64,000 nucleotides of DNA from Bacillus timonensis (GCF_004799755.1 NZ_SLUB01000004.1:124001-188000); one strand, 5' to 3'. Numbered from the stretch's first letter, positions 8,398 through 17,263 are shown. A program made the numbers and translations. Notes: generated by a model not told the origin, from the sequence alone.

Positions 8398-9714
8398 GTG
8401 AAAGCAATCGAGCTTCTTAATGAAATACATGCAATCGATTCTTATAAAAGGTACGGTAAGGTAACAAGAGTCGTTGGCTTAATGATTGAATCGCGCGGAC
8501 CAGAATGTTCGATTGGAGATCTGTGCTTTATATATGTTGGTTTTAATCATAAAAGATGTATTCAAGCTGAAGTTGTGGGTTTTCGTGAAGAGCATGTCAT
8601 CCTTATGCCATTTTCTAATGTCAAGGATATTTCACCAGGAAGCATTGTGGAAGCTACTGGCAAACCGCTTGATATAAAGGTTGGCGCTGGATTAATAGGA
8701 AAAGTATTAGATCCACTTGGCCATCCGTTGGATGGAAGTGGGCTACCTAGGGGGTTATCTTCTGTTCCTACTGAACAAGATCCTCCAAATCCATTATCTC
8801 GTCCTCCTATTGATGAGCCAATTGAAGTTGGTGTGAAAATGATAGACACCTTGTTAACTGTTGGTAAAGGCCAACGTGTCGGAATTTTTGCAGGTAGTGG
8901 TGTCGGGAAAAGTACACTTTTGGGTATGATTGCTCGTAATACGACCGCGGATATAAATGTGATTGCCCTTGTTGGAGAACGTGGACGCGAGGTGCGAGAA
9001 TTTATAGAAAAAGATTTAGGCAAGGAAGGTCTTAAAAGATCCATTTTAGTTGTGGCAACTTCCGATCAGCCAGCACTACTTCGTATCAAAGCAGCAATGA
9101 CTGCAACAGCAATAGCTGAATATTTCAGAGACAATGGGCAAGATGTCATGTTAATGATGGATTCGGTTACGCGTGTTGCGATGGCAAGTCGCGAAATTGG
9201 CCTAGCTATTGGTGAGCCACCGACAACCAAAGGATATACACCAAGCGTTTTTACAACACTTCCAAGACTGTTGGAGAGAACCGGGACGAATCATTTAGGT
9301 TCGATAACTGCTTTTTACACAGTTCTAGTGGATGGAGACGACATGAATGAGCCGATAGCAGATACGGTCCGAGGGATCCTTGATGGACATTTCGTACTTG
9401 ATCGAAGTCTTGCCAATAAAGGGCAATACCCAGCCATTAATGTTTTAAAATCCATCAGTCGTGTTATGAGCCAAATTACAACAAGGGAACATAAGGCATA
9501 TGCTGAAAAACTTAGAGGGATTATGGCAACCTATCTTAATTCAGAGGACTTAATTAATATTGGCGCCTATAAAAGGGGCTCCTCCATTGAAGTTGATGAG
9601 GCCATTAGGTATTATCCAAAGATTATATCGTTTATCAAACAGCAAACGGATGAGAAATTTACGTTTGAAGAAAGTTTACACTTATTGGCACAATTAGCTG
9701 AAAAAGGTGAATGA
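8398..9714 (+). CDS. fliI: Flagellar type III export ATPase FliI
   Basis: Hexameric ATPase, related to F1-beta, that powers or primes flagellar protein export. At 438 aa it has Walker A AGSGVGKST near residues 165-173, the ATPase/type III segment VGERGREVREFIEKDLG, and the Walker B region VMLMMDSVTRVAMASREIGLA. PPTTKGYTPSVFTTLPRLLE is the family signature. The GTG at 8398 follows GGAGGA at the end of fliH. The stop overlaps the first codons of the fliJ frame. Confidence 0.97.
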   Translation: MKAIELLNEIHAIDSYKRYGKVTRVVGLMIESRGPECSIGDLCFIYVGFNHKRCIQAEVVGFREEHVILMPFSNVKDISPGSIVEATGKPLDIKVGAGLIGKVLDPLGHPLDGSGLPRGLSSVPTEQDPPNPLSRPPIDEPIEVGVKMIDTLLTVGKGQRVGIFAGSGVGKSTLLGMIARNTTADINVIALVGERGREVREFIEKDLGKEGLKRSILVVATSDQPALLRIKAAMTATAIAEYFRDNGQDVMLMMDSVTRVAMASREIGLAIGEPPTTKGYTPSVFTTLPRLLERTGTNHLGSITAFYTVLVDGDDMNEPIADTVRGILDGHFVLDRSLANKGQYPAINVLKSISRVMSQITTREHKAYAEKLRGIMATYLNSEDLINIGAYKRGSSIEVDEAIRYYPKIISFIKQQTDEKFTFEESLHLLAQLAEKGE

Positions 9715-9719
9715 ATCGA

Positions 9720-10163
9720 ATGAGCTACAAGTTCAAATTTCAAAAAGTGATGTCGATAAAAGAAAATGAGAAAAATCAAGTTTTGGCAGATTATAAATCT
9801 TCTGTTAAGGAATTTGAAGAAGCAGCTAAAAGCTTATATGAATCGCTAAAGAAGAAGGAAACATTAGAAGAAGATCAAAGACAGCAATTACAAAGTGGCT
9901 TATCTATCCAGAGCATTCGGCATCAGCAGTCTTTCATTACTGGCTTAGAAAAAACAATTATGTATTACCAACAGCTTGTCATTAAAGCAAGAAATAAAAT
10001 GCAGCAGTTGCAAGCAATATTAACTGAAAAAAATATTGAAGTTAAAAAATATGAGGTCATGCATGAAAAGGACTTTGCAGTTTATGAAGGACAAATAAAA
10101 ATGCAGGAAAGCCAGATGATGGATGAAATTTCAATTCAACAATTTATGTCAAAAGGAAGATAG
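9720..10163 (+). CDS. fliJ: Flagellar export chaperone FliJ
   Basis: Coiled-coil protein that sits in the FliI ring and helps export. The start at 9720 (MSYKFKFQKVMSIKENEKN) is preferred over the upstream ATG at 9711 because AAAAGGTG (9702-9709) is then about 10 bp away and the 147-aa product matches the B. subtilis length. Almost the whole protein is predicted antiparallel coiled coil; LTEKNIEVKKYEVMHEKDF is a typical segment. ylxF starts 8 bp downstream. Confidence 0.93.
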   Translation: MSYKFKFQKVMSIKENEKNQVLADYKSSVKEFEEAAKSLYESLKKKETLEEDQRQQLQSGLSIQSIRHQQSFITGLEKTIMYYQQLVIKARNKMQQLQAILTEKNIEVKKYEVMHEKDFAVYEGQIKMQESQMMDEISIQQFMSKGR

Positions 10164-10171
10164 GTGATCAA

Positions 10172-10744
10172 ATGGAGCCCAACGATAAAGAATATAGCAA
10201 ATTCCAATGGTTTCTGTTTGTCGTACTCATTCCATCCTTCTTTACATTGGTTGTCATTTTTGTTCTATTATCTGTGGCTGGATTTAATCCAATTGGAACT
10301 GTTAAGGATTATGCATCCAAGGTTCCAGGTATTTCTTCCCTTTTTAATGATAAAGAAGATTCAAAGGTACAAATAGAGGATGATGTATCGGTTTCAGAAT
10401 TAGAGGTAGAAATTCAGGCAAAGGAATCAAAAATCACACAACTTGAAAGTGAATTAGAAACAAAAGACAGCGAAATCCAGTCATTAGAGCTTGAAATCGA
10501 AAATCTTTCTGATGAAATAGTCAAACTTCAGGAAGAGCGTTTAGCGAAAAATAAATCATTGGAAGATTTAACCAAAATGTATGAGCAAATGAGTCCCAAA
10601 AATGCGGCAAAAATTATTCCAAATCTAAAAGATAATGAAGCAAGAGAGATACTTTCAAGTATTAATACTGAAAAACTTGCTGCTATCTTTGAAAAAATGT
10701 CACCTGAAGATGCTGCGAGATTTACGCAATTGATTACCCAATAA
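10172..10744 (+). CDS. ylxF: YlxF/MotE-like membrane-anchored coiled-coil protein (MgtE N-terminal-like domain)
   Basis: A 190-aa protein with one N-terminal membrane segment (about residues 12-36), a long coiled coil (about residues 70-125, repeated ESxIxxLExE heptads) and a C-terminal MgtE N-domain-like region (MSPKNAAKIIPNLKDNEA, then MSPEDAARF). It corresponds in place and shape to B. subtilis YlxF and to the MotE periplasmic chaperone family. The exact role in Bacillus is not settled: it may chaperone stator or hook-length functions. The ATG follows AGATAGGTGA (10159-10168). Confidence 0.85.
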   Translation: MEPNDKEYSKFQWFLFVVLIPSFFTLVVIFVLLSVAGFNPIGTVKDYASKVPGISSLFNDKEDSKVQIEDDVSVSELEVEIQAKESKITQLESELETKDSEIQSLELEIENLSDEIVKLQEERLAKNKSLEDLTKMYEQMSPKNAAKIIPNLKDNEAREILSSINTEKLAAIFEKMSPEDAARFTQLITQ

Positions 10745-10778
10745 AGCATTCTAAACGCTTGAAAGGAGGTGAAATGAC

Positions 10779-12074
10779 ATGAACATGGTTGCAAGCTTCG
10801 ATCCCTCAATGGCTTCCATTCGAAATGCCGTTGAAACCGGGTCAGTGGGTAATAGAAATCTACTAGGAAATAGTTCATCACAAATGTCTTTTCGGGAAAG
10901 TTTAGAGGCATTAGTAAAAGAACAGCAACCGAACGAAAAGACTATTACAAATGGTTCACATAGCCTAGCAGAAGAAATTGGAGAAGATGAATCAATCAAG
11001 AATTTATTAATTGACATCGAAACGGTTACAAAGGAGTCTATCGACCTAGCAGATTATGAAGATGTATTTATAATGCTGCCGCCTGATTTGGTAGAACAAA
11101 TAAAAGCATTTATTACGGATATTCAAAATGGCGATAAAAAGTTGGAAGCAGAGCAGGGGTTTGGTAAGGCAGAGCTCATAGGACTACTTATGGTTATAGC
11201 ACAATATGCAGAGAAACCCTCAAATACAAATAAGGAAGGGCTTATCAATCTGCTAAAACAATTGAAAATGGTCTTTAACGAGACATTACAAACATCATCA
11301 AGTGGGCTTGTTGAAAAAGAACCGACAGATTTAAGGTTTAACAAGATTGTACAGGAAATGATGCACACACTTGAAAACAAGCTTCCAGATAAGCCTTTAA
11401 CAGAATCACAGAATAGACAACAATATTTGCAGGTAGTCCATGCAAGGTATTTCTCCACACCAAAAGGGTTGGAAACACCACAAACGATAATAACGGAAAA
11501 ACTCTTGCAAAGGACAAGCAATACGAACCAGGCTGTAACAACAACGCCAGAGGGCGCACCATTAGGTGATGTTGGTTCAAATCAACTATCTAAAGTCCAA
11601 CAATTTTCATTATTTGTTGAACAAAATGGAAAGCAGCTTCCTAATCAGCAACAATTTATTAAGCAATTTCAAAACATCCTAGCGCGAAGCAACTTTTTTA
11701 ATAGTGGTGGGCAGCAAAAACTATTAATTAACTTATATCCAGAGCATCTTGGTTCATTACGAATTGAACTACTTCAAAGTGAATCAGGAATGATTGCTAG
11801 AATTATGGCTTCTACGACTCAAGCAAAGGAATTAGTTGAATCACAGCTAACGAATCTAAAGCATACTTTCTTAGCACAAAACATTTCAGTGGATAAAATT
11901 GAAGTCTCATCTCAACTTCAGTATCAAACTGAAAGAAGTTTACAAAGAGAAAGTGAACAACAGCAAGGACAACAATCAGGAAGACAACCAAAGGAGAATA
12001 ACCAACAAGAAACCAATGAGGATCACTCTTTTACGTCTGTCTTACTTGATGAACTTGTCAATTTTAAAGTATAG
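10779..12074 (+). CDS. fliK: Flagellar hook-length control protein FliK
   Basis: Molecular ruler that measures the hook and switches export specificity through FlhB. The 431-aa protein has a variable, Gln/Glu-rich N-terminal two-thirds. The conserved C-terminal domain contains NLYPEHLGSLRIELLQ (about residues 322-337), followed by the helix VESQLTNLKHTFLAQNI. The tail is low-complexity Gln-rich, as is usual. The start has an excellent AAAGGAGGTG (10762-10771). Its position after ylxF and before flgD is standard. Confidence 0.93.
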   Translation: MNMVASFDPSMASIRNAVETGSVGNRNLLGNSSSQMSFRESLEALVKEQQPNEKTITNGSHSLAEEIGEDESIKNLLIDIETVTKESIDLADYEDVFIMLPPDLVEQIKAFITDIQNGDKKLEAEQGFGKAELIGLLMVIAQYAEKPSNTNKEGLINLLKQLKMVFNETLQTSSSGLVEKEPTDLRFNKIVQEMMHTLENKLPDKPLTESQNRQQYLQVVHARYFSTPKGLETPQTIITEKLLQRTSNTNQAVTTTPEGAPLGDVGSNQLSKVQQFSLFVEQNGKQLPNQQQFIKQFQNILARSNFFNSGGQQKLLINLYPEHLGSLRIELLQSESGMIARIMASTTQAKELVESQLTNLKHTFLAQNISVDKIEVSSQLQYQTERSLQRESEQQQGQQSGRQPKENNQQETNEDHSFTSVLLDELVNFKV

Positions 12075-12086
12075 GTGGTGAATGAA

Positions 12087-12548
12087 GTGGCGACTAAAAT
12101 TGATCCAAATCTTTATCTGACAAATTTAAAACCCGAAAGAAAAACAAGTAATGACATATTAGGCAAAGATGATTTCTTGAAAATCTTAATGACTCAGCTT
12201 CAAAATCAAGACCCGATGAATCCAATGGAGGATAAAGATTTTATCGCTCAAATGGCGACCTTTACTTCGTTAGAGCAAATGACTAATATGAATAGTACTT
12301 TAGAGAAATTTGTGAATGGCAATCAGGGTGAGCAACTTTTAAAATACAGCAATATGATTGGAAAAGAAGTTGAATACAGCTTTAAAACGGAAGATGAAGA
12401 TGGCAAAGAATTCATTAAAAATGGAACAGGGATTGTCACATCCGTTTCACAAAAATCTGGTTATATCGAGCTAGAGTTAAAGGATGGAACGAAAATTTAT
12501 AGTGATGAAATTTTGAAAGTGAAACAACCTTCTAACGAAGAAGAATAG
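12087..12548 (+). CDS. flgD: Flagellar hook assembly (cap) protein FlgD
   Basis: Scaffolding cap needed to polymerise the hook protein. The signature [20 protein letters not shown] is at about residues 25-44, followed by [14 protein letters not shown]. At 153 aa it is the short Bacillus form, without the long C-terminal Fn3 domain of enterobacteria. The GTG at 12087 ([11 protein letters not shown]) is favoured because AGGTGG (12073-12078) is 8 bp upstream; GTGs at 12075 and 12078 lie inside that site. Confidence 0.93.
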   Translation: MATKIDPNLYLTNLKPERKTSNDILGKDDFLKILMTQLQNQDPMNPMEDKDFIAQMATFTSLEQMTNMNSTLEKFVNGNQGEQLLKYSNMIGKEVEYSFKTEDEDGKEFIKNGTGIVTSVSQKSGYIELELKDGTKIYSDEILKVKQPSNEEE

Positions 12549-12559
12549 GAGGTGAAAAC

Positions 12560-12931
12560 ATGGATCATCGAATTTTTCAAATACAAAATCATCCATTATC
12601 ATTACAAACTCGTAAAAAGGTGCAGCATACCGAGCCTCCTAAAATATCATTTAAAGAAACATTCGAAAAAGAGACAAACTTGGTTATAAGTAAGCACGCA
12701 CAAAAAAGGTTAGACGAGAGGAATATAAATATTCAAGATTCAAAATGGAAAGAAATCCAAATGAAAATAACGGAAGCTAAAACAAAAGGAATCCGAGATT
12801 CATTGGTTGTTACGAATAATGCTGCATTAATTGTAAATGTCCCAAATAACACGGTCATTACTGCAATGAATCGAGATGAGGCAAACTCACAGATATTTAC
12901 GAACATAAATGGAACCATTATTTTAGATTAA
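12560..12931 (+). CDS. Flagellar operon protein, TIGR02530/Flagellar_put-type
   Basis: A 123-aa soluble protein of unknown function. I recognise it as the small family often encoded between flgD and flgE in Bacilli and Clostridia. The conserved core is SKHAQKRLDERNINI (about residues 49-63), then TKGIRDSLVVTNNAALIVNVPNNTVITAM. No signal peptide or membrane segment is visible. The ATG follows an excellent AGGAGGTG (12547-12554). I do not recall an equivalent in the B. subtilis 168 operon at this place. Its location suggests a hook-stage role, which is inference. Confidence 0.8.
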   Translation: MDHRIFQIQNHPLSLQTRKKVQHTEPPKISFKETFEKETNLVISKHAQKRLDERNINIQDSKWKEIQMKITEAKTKGIRDSLVVTNNAALIVNVPNNTVITAMNRDEANSQIFTNINGTIILD

Positions 12932-13006
12932 TTAGGCTGGACCTTAACAGGAAGCCAAGGTGTGCGGATCGACAGAAGCCACCTACATTCGAAAGGGGAA
13001 AATGAA

Positions 13007-13930
13007 ATGTTACGTTCAATGTACTCAGGAATCAGTGGAATGAAAAACTTTCAAACCAAACTAGATGTGATTGGTAATAATATTGCAAACGTAAATACGT
13101 ACGGCTTTAAGAAAGGTAGAACCATCTTTAATGACATCATGAGTCAAACAATCAATGGTGCAACTGCACCTGGACAATCGCTCGGTGGTGTTAACCCTAA
13201 ACAAGTTGGACTAGGTTCATCTTTAGCAGCAATTGATACAATCCACAATAGTGGAAGCACGCAAACGACTGCTAGAATCTTAGACTTAGCAATTGCTGGC
13301 GATGGATTTTTCCAGGTATCACCAACAGATACACCAACTACTGGATTTTCACAAGACGCAGTATACACAAGAGCTGGTAACTTCTATATGGATCAGGAAG
13401 GCTACTTGGTAACAAGTGCTGGTATGTATGTTCAAGGTTTTTCACCAAATGCAGTTATTGAACCAACTGATGTAAATTCAGGGTTATTCGATTTTAATGT
13501 ATCTCCACCTGAATATAATCCAACTAATATTGATGGAGAACCAGTGATAAATTATAAACCTATCCAAATCCCAACAGATGCGAAAAGCATGAGCATCGGT
13601 AAAGATGGTTCAGTTACTTATGTAGATGCAGCTGGTACATTACGTTGGGCAGGTCAGCTTGTGTTAGCGAAATTCCCAAATACAGGTGGTTTAGAAAAAG
13701 TGGGAGGGAATCTCTTCCAACAATCATCAAACTCAGGTATTCCAGTCGTCAATTTTGCTGGTGAATCCGGACTCGGATCAATCGAATCGGGTGCACTTGA
13801 AATGTCAAACGTTGACCTTTCTGAGGAATTTACAGAAATGATCGTTGCGCAGCGTGGATTCCAAGCGAATACTCGTATCATCACAACATCTGATGAAATC
13901 CTGCAAGAACTCGTAAACTTAAAACGTTAA
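13007..13930 (+). CDS. flgE: Flagellar hook protein FlgE (FlgG-like)
   Basis: Subunit of the hook, or in family terms a FlgE/FlgG protein. The start at 13007 (MLRSMYSGISGMKNFQTKLD) has AAGGGGAA 8 bp upstream and matches the family; the longer frame from 12962 has no ribosome binding site. IGNNIANVNTYGFKKGR (about residues 22-38) is the rod/hook motif. The C-terminal MSNVDLSEEFTEMIVAQRGF and ANTRIITTSDEILQELVNLK are the partner helices. It is 307 aa, somewhat longer than the 264-aa B. subtilis protein. Confidence 0.93.
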   Translation: MLRSMYSGISGMKNFQTKLDVIGNNIANVNTYGFKKGRTIFNDIMSQTINGATAPGQSLGGVNPKQVGLGSSLAAIDTIHNSGSTQTTARILDLAIAGDGFFQVSPTDTPTTGFSQDAVYTRAGNFYMDQEGYLVTSAGMYVQGFSPNAVIEPTDVNSGLFDFNVSPPEYNPTNIDGEPVINYKPIQIPTDAKSMSIGKDGSVTYVDAAGTLRWAGQLVLAKFPNTGGLEKVGGNLFQQSSNSGIPVVNFAGESGLGSIESGALEMSNVDLSEEFTEMIVAQRGFQANTRIITTSDEILQELVNLKR

Positions 13931-13937
13931 GGGGGCA

Positions 13938-13964
13938 GGGGTTTTAGTCATTTCCTAAAACCCC
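13938..13964 (+). promoter_or_regulatory. Perfect hairpin between a distant Shine-Dalgarno and the swrD start
   Basis: GGGGTTTTAG (13938-13947) and CTAAAACCCC (13955-13964) form a perfect 10-bp stem with a 7-nt loop. No T-run follows, so it is not an intrinsic terminator. The only purine-rich Shine-Dalgarno candidate, AAGGGGG (13929-13935), is 37 nt from the TTG start of swrD. With the 27-nt hairpin folded, the remaining spacing is 10 nt. Confidence 0.65.
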
Positions 13965-13972
13965 GATAAATC

Positions 13973-14167
13973 TTGATTACTTTGACGAAATTAAATAACA
14001 AAGAATTTACATTAAATGCAATATATATTGAGCAGGTTGAATCTTTTCCTGATACAACAATCACATTAACAAATGGTAAAAAATTTGTTGTAAAGGAAAC
14101 AGAAGAGGATGTACAAGTGAAGGTTCTTGAATTTTATCAAAAAATAAATTTGCTTGGCCTTCGTTAA
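13973..14167 (+). CDS. swrD: SwrD (YlzI) family flagellar power/swarming protein
   Basis: A 64-aa protein of the FlbD/SwrD family, which in B. subtilis is needed to raise flagellar torque for swarming. [24 protein letters not shown] (shown in part) then [15 protein letters not shown] is the family core. The TTG at 13973 gives the conserved N-terminus, but no Shine-Dalgarno lies in the 8 nt between the upstream hairpin and the start, so initiation may depend on the folded hairpin. It sits between flgE and fliL, exactly as in B. subtilis. Confidence 0.88.
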   Translation: MITLTKLNNKEFTLNAIYIEQVESFPDTTITLTNGKKFVVKETEEDVQVKVLEFYQKINLLGLR

Positions 14168-14188
14168 AGCTTGGGGGGAAAAGGTACT

Positions 14189-14614
14189 ATGAAAAATAAG
14201 CTGCTTGTCATAATGGTCATCATTTTAAGTACGATTACTTTAGTCGGTACCACCGCTTTTGTCATTTTAACTAAAGTGACTGCTAGTGAAAGTCAAAAGG
14301 AACCGTCAATCGACCAAGTTCTTAAGGCGACCGTCGAAATTCCAGAAATCACAACTAAATTACTTAGTGATGATTATATTCGTATATCCTTTAACATTCA
14401 GACAGATGGTAAAAAGGGAAAAGAAGAATTAGAAAAACGACAATTCCAGGTAAGCAATCTCATTATAAAAGAGCTTTCCAACATGACATCTGAAGAATTT
14501 AAAGGTGAAGAAGGAATCGTCAATCTTGAAAATAGATTGAAAGATCGAATTAATGAATTAATGCAAGATGGAACTATTATCAAAGTTTATGCGACATCCT
14601 TTCTTCCGCAATAA
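14189..14614 (+). CDS. fliL: Flagellar basal body-associated protein FliL
   Basis: Single-pass membrane protein that surrounds and supports the stator. It is 141 aa. The ATG at 14189 (MKNKLLVIMVIILSTITL) follows GGGGGGAAAAGG (14173-14184). A membrane segment covers residues 4-27. The periplasmic domain contains LLSDDYIRISFNIQTDGKKG and RQFQVSNLIIKELSNMTSEE, the usual FliL pattern. The TTG at 14171 is in frame but lies inside the ribosome binding region. Confidence 0.92.
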   Translation: MKNKLLVIMVIILSTITLVGTTAFVILTKVTASESQKEPSIDQVLKATVEIPEITTKLLSDDYIRISFNIQTDGKKGKEELEKRQFQVSNLIIKELSNMTSEEFKGEEGIVNLENRLKDRINELMQDGTIIKVYATSFLPQ

Positions 14615-14659
14615 CCAATAATATGATGAAAGAAGTATGTAATGAGCGGAGGTGGAACC

Positions 14660-15661
14660 TTGCCTGGAGAAATATTATCCCAAAGTGAAATAGATGCATT
14701 ACTTTCAGCTCTTTCGACTGGTGAAATGAATCCAGAAGAACTAAAGAGAGAAGAAAGTGAACGCCGTGTAAAAGTATACGATTTTAAAAGGGCACTTCGT
14801 TTTTCAAAGGATCAAATTCGGAGTATCACTCGGATCCATGAAAACTTTGCACGATTATTAACAACCTATTTTTCGGCCCAACTTCGAACCTATGTGCAAA
14901 TTACAGTAGGTACAGCCGACCAAGTGCCATATGAGGAATTTATACGTTCCATTCCAAATATGACGATTTTAAATGTATTTGAAATGCCTCCTTTAGATGG
15001 GCGTATTATTTTGGAGGTAAATCCGAATATTGCTTACGCCATGCTTGATCGAATGCTTGGGGGAAGAGGAACAGGTCTTAACAAAATCGAAAATTTAACT
15101 GAAATTGAAACAAAAATTATGAGCAATATGTTTGAAAAAGCTTTTGAACAAGCTCGGGATGCATGGGCTAATTTGGTTGAGGTAGATCCAATATTAACCG
15201 AATTTGAGGTGAATCCACAGTTCCTTCAAATGTTTTCACCCAATGAAACGGTGGTAGTCATCTCACTTAATACCCAAATCGGAGAAACAAGTGGAATGAT
15301 CAATATTTGTATTCCTCATGTGTTCCTTGAACCGATTATTCCGAAATTATCAGCCCATTATTGGATGCAATCAACACCTAAAAAAGAACGAAATATAGAT
15401 GAAATTACTTATATCCAAAACAATCTTAAGGATACAAAGTTACCAATTGTTGCAGAGTTAGGAACTACAAATATTGCTATCCAGGAATTCCTGTTATTGG
15501 ATATTGGGGATACTATTCAACTTGATAAAATGATTGAACAACCAATCGAGTTGAAAGTTGAGGGAGTACCTAAATTCTATGCACAGGTTGGTAAGGTGAA
15601 TAAAAAACAAGCCGTACAAATCTTAGAGGAAATTAAAGGGGGGGACCGTGAAAATGAATAA
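14660..15661 (+). CDS. fliM: Flagellar motor switch protein FliM
   Basis: C-ring protein that binds phosphorylated CheY and sets rotation. The TTG at 14660 (MPGEILSQSEIDALLSAL) is chosen because GGAGGTGG (14648-14655) precedes it and the 333-aa product aligns with the family start; the ATG at 14642 would read through that site. The N-terminal LSQSEIDALL peptide is the CheY-P docking segment. KVYDFKRALRFSKDQIRSI begins the CheC-like middle domain. The C-terminal SpoA (FliN-like) domain ends near KVNKKQAVQILEEI. Its 3' end overlaps the fliY start by 8 bp. Confidence 0.95.
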   Translation: MPGEILSQSEIDALLSALSTGEMNPEELKREESERRVKVYDFKRALRFSKDQIRSITRIHENFARLLTTYFSAQLRTYVQITVGTADQVPYEEFIRSIPNMTILNVFEMPPLDGRIILEVNPNIAYAMLDRMLGGRGTGLNKIENLTEIETKIMSNMFEKAFEQARDAWANLVEVDPILTEFEVNPQFLQMFSPNETVVVISLNTQIGETSGMINICIPHVFLEPIIPKLSAHYWMQSTPKKERNIDEITYIQNNLKDTKLPIVAELGTTNIAIQEFLLLDIGDTIQLDKMIEQPIELKVEGVPKFYAQVGKVNKKQAVQILEEIKGGDRENE

Positions 15662-16883
15662 TGGAAATATGCTATCACAAGACGAAATTGATGCACTATT
15701 AAAAGGTACCGCAGACTTAGACAACGAAGAACCGGTAGCGAATGTGAATAAACCCCTTGTAGAAGATTTTTTATCTTTAATGGAACAAGATGCGCTTGGG
15801 GAGATTGGAAATATCTCTTTTGGAAGTTCAGCAACTGCGCTTTCCACATTACTCAATCAAAAGGTTGAAATTACGACACCAAATGTCTCGCTTGTTTTAA
15901 GCTCTGAGTTAGCTGATGAGTTTCCACACCCATATGTTGCAATCTATGTTAATTATACAGCTGGTTTTACAGGGACAAATCTATTAGTCATAAAACAAAG
16001 TGATGCAGCGATCATTGCCGATTTAATGCTCGGTGGAAATGGTCTTGCAGCACCGGAAAACTTAGGCGATTTGCAATTAAGTGCTGTGCAGGAAGCCATG
16101 AATCAAATGATGGGGTCTGCCGCAACGTCTATGTCAACTGTTTTTAGTAAGAAAATTGATATCTCTCCACCGAATATTGACATTCTCGACATAAAACAAG
16201 GTGAAGGAGCTGAAAACCTTCCAGCTGATGATATTCTAGTGAAAATATCGTTTCGTTTAACGATAGGTGAATTAATTGATTCAACCATCATGCAATTGGT
16301 TCCAGTTGGATTTGCGAAAGAACTTGTTGGAGAACTTTTATCTCCACAGTCGGAAAATACTGGTTCAGCACCGGAAAGTACAACTCAACATGTGGATGTT
16401 GAAATGCCAGTCCAGCAAAAGAATTATGCGTTGCCTAATGCTGAATCTGAACAACAAATGGAGACACCATATCAATCTACACAGCAATTTCATCAACCTA
16501 ATTTTATTCAACCGATGACAAATAGTGCTCCACAGCATCTGGGTGGTACTCACGCGAAACATCCTGAAATTCAACCAGCTGTATTTTCAGAGTTTGAATC
16601 TGTTCATTTACAAGAAGCTGAATCAAGGAACCTAAATATGTTATTAGATATTCCACTTCAAGTAACGGTTGAATTAGGAAGGACAAAACGCTCTATTAAA
16701 GAAATTCTTGAATTATCCACTGGCTCAATTATTGAATTAGACAAGCTTGCTGGTGAGCCGGTAGATGTTTTAGTAAATGGAAAGCTAATCGCACAAGGTG
16801 AGGTAGTAGTAATTGAAGAAAACTTTGGTGTCAGAATTACTGATATCATCAGCCAAAGTGATCGAATTAAAAAATTGAATTAA
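15654..16883 (+). CDS. fliY: Flagellar motor switch phosphatase FliY (CheC-like plus FliN domains)
   Basis: C-ring protein and main CheY-P phosphatase of Gram-positive motors. The ATG at 15654 lies 9 bp after AAAGGGGGGG (15635-15644). The N-terminal LSQDEIDALL repeats the FliM CheY-binding peptide. Two CheC active-site helices follow: LGEIGNISFGSSATALSTLL (about residues 46-65) and SAVQEAMNQMMGSAATSM. A Gln/Pro/His-rich linker (about residues 240-320) leads to the FliN domain (LLDIPLQVTVELGRTKRSIK onward). It is 409 aa. The linker is the least conserved part. Confidence 0.95.
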   Translation: MNNGNMLSQDEIDALLKGTADLDNEEPVANVNKPLVEDFLSLMEQDALGEIGNISFGSSATALSTLLNQKVEITTPNVSLVLSSELADEFPHPYVAIYVNYTAGFTGTNLLVIKQSDAAIIADLMLGGNGLAAPENLGDLQLSAVQEAMNQMMGSAATSMSTVFSKKIDISPPNIDILDIKQGEGAENLPADDILVKISFRLTIGELIDSTIMQLVPVGFAKELVGELLSPQSENTGSAPESTTQHVDVEMPVQQKNYALPNAESEQQMETPYQSTQQFHQPNFIQPMTNSAPQHLGGTHAKHPEIQPAVFSEFESVHLQEAESRNLNMLLDIPLQVTVELGRTKRSIKEILELSTGSIIELDKLAGEPVDVLVNGKLIAQGEVVVIEENFGVRITDIISQSDRIKKLN

Positions 16884-16900
16884 TGTAGGGGGCAATACAA

Positions 16901-17263
16901 ATGGCACATAAAATTCTTATTGTTGATGATGCAGCATTTATGAGAATGATGATAAAGGACATCCTAACTAAAAATGGTTACGAGGTTGTTGCTGAGGCAG
17001 CTGATGGAGCACAGGCTGTTGAAAAATATAAAGAACACCAACCGGACCTTGTAACAATGGACATTACAATGCCTGAAATGGATGGGATATCAGCACTGAA
17101 AGAAATTAAAAAAATGAACCCAAATGCAAAGGTCATTATGTGTTCAGCTATGGGTCAACAGGCGATGGTCATTGATGCAATCCAAGCGGGTGCAAAGGAT
17201 TTTATTGTAAAGCCATTCCAAGCAGACCGAGTAATTGAAGCAATCAGTAAAACTTTAAGCTAA
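16901..17263 (+). CDS. cheY: Chemotaxis response regulator CheY
   Basis: Single-domain receiver that, when phosphorylated by CheA, binds FliM/FliY. At 120 aa it shows the acidic pair D9-D10, the phosphoacceptor D54 (LVTMDITMPEMDG), the switch Ser82 (MCSAMG) and the invariant K104 (DFIVKPF). The ATG follows AGGGGG (16887-16892). In Bacillus CheY-P promotes counter-clockwise smooth swimming, the reverse of E. coli. Its place directly after fliM-fliY matches B. subtilis. Confidence 0.97.
   Translation: MAHKILIVDDAAFMRMMIKDILTKNGYEVVAEAADGAQAVEKYKEHQPDLVTMDITMPEMDGISALKEIKKMNPNAKVIMCSAMGQQAMVIDAIQAGAKDFIVKPFQADRVIEAISKTLS

Noticed and set aside
8562-9044. 160-codon minus-strand frame inside fliI
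   Set aside because: Antisense shadow of the conserved fliI nucleotide-binding region; low-complexity Ser/Pro product without a ribosome binding site.
13938-13964. Terminator after flgE
   Set aside because: The stem is perfect but is followed by GATAAATC, not a T-run, and the operon continues; kept as a possible translation element.
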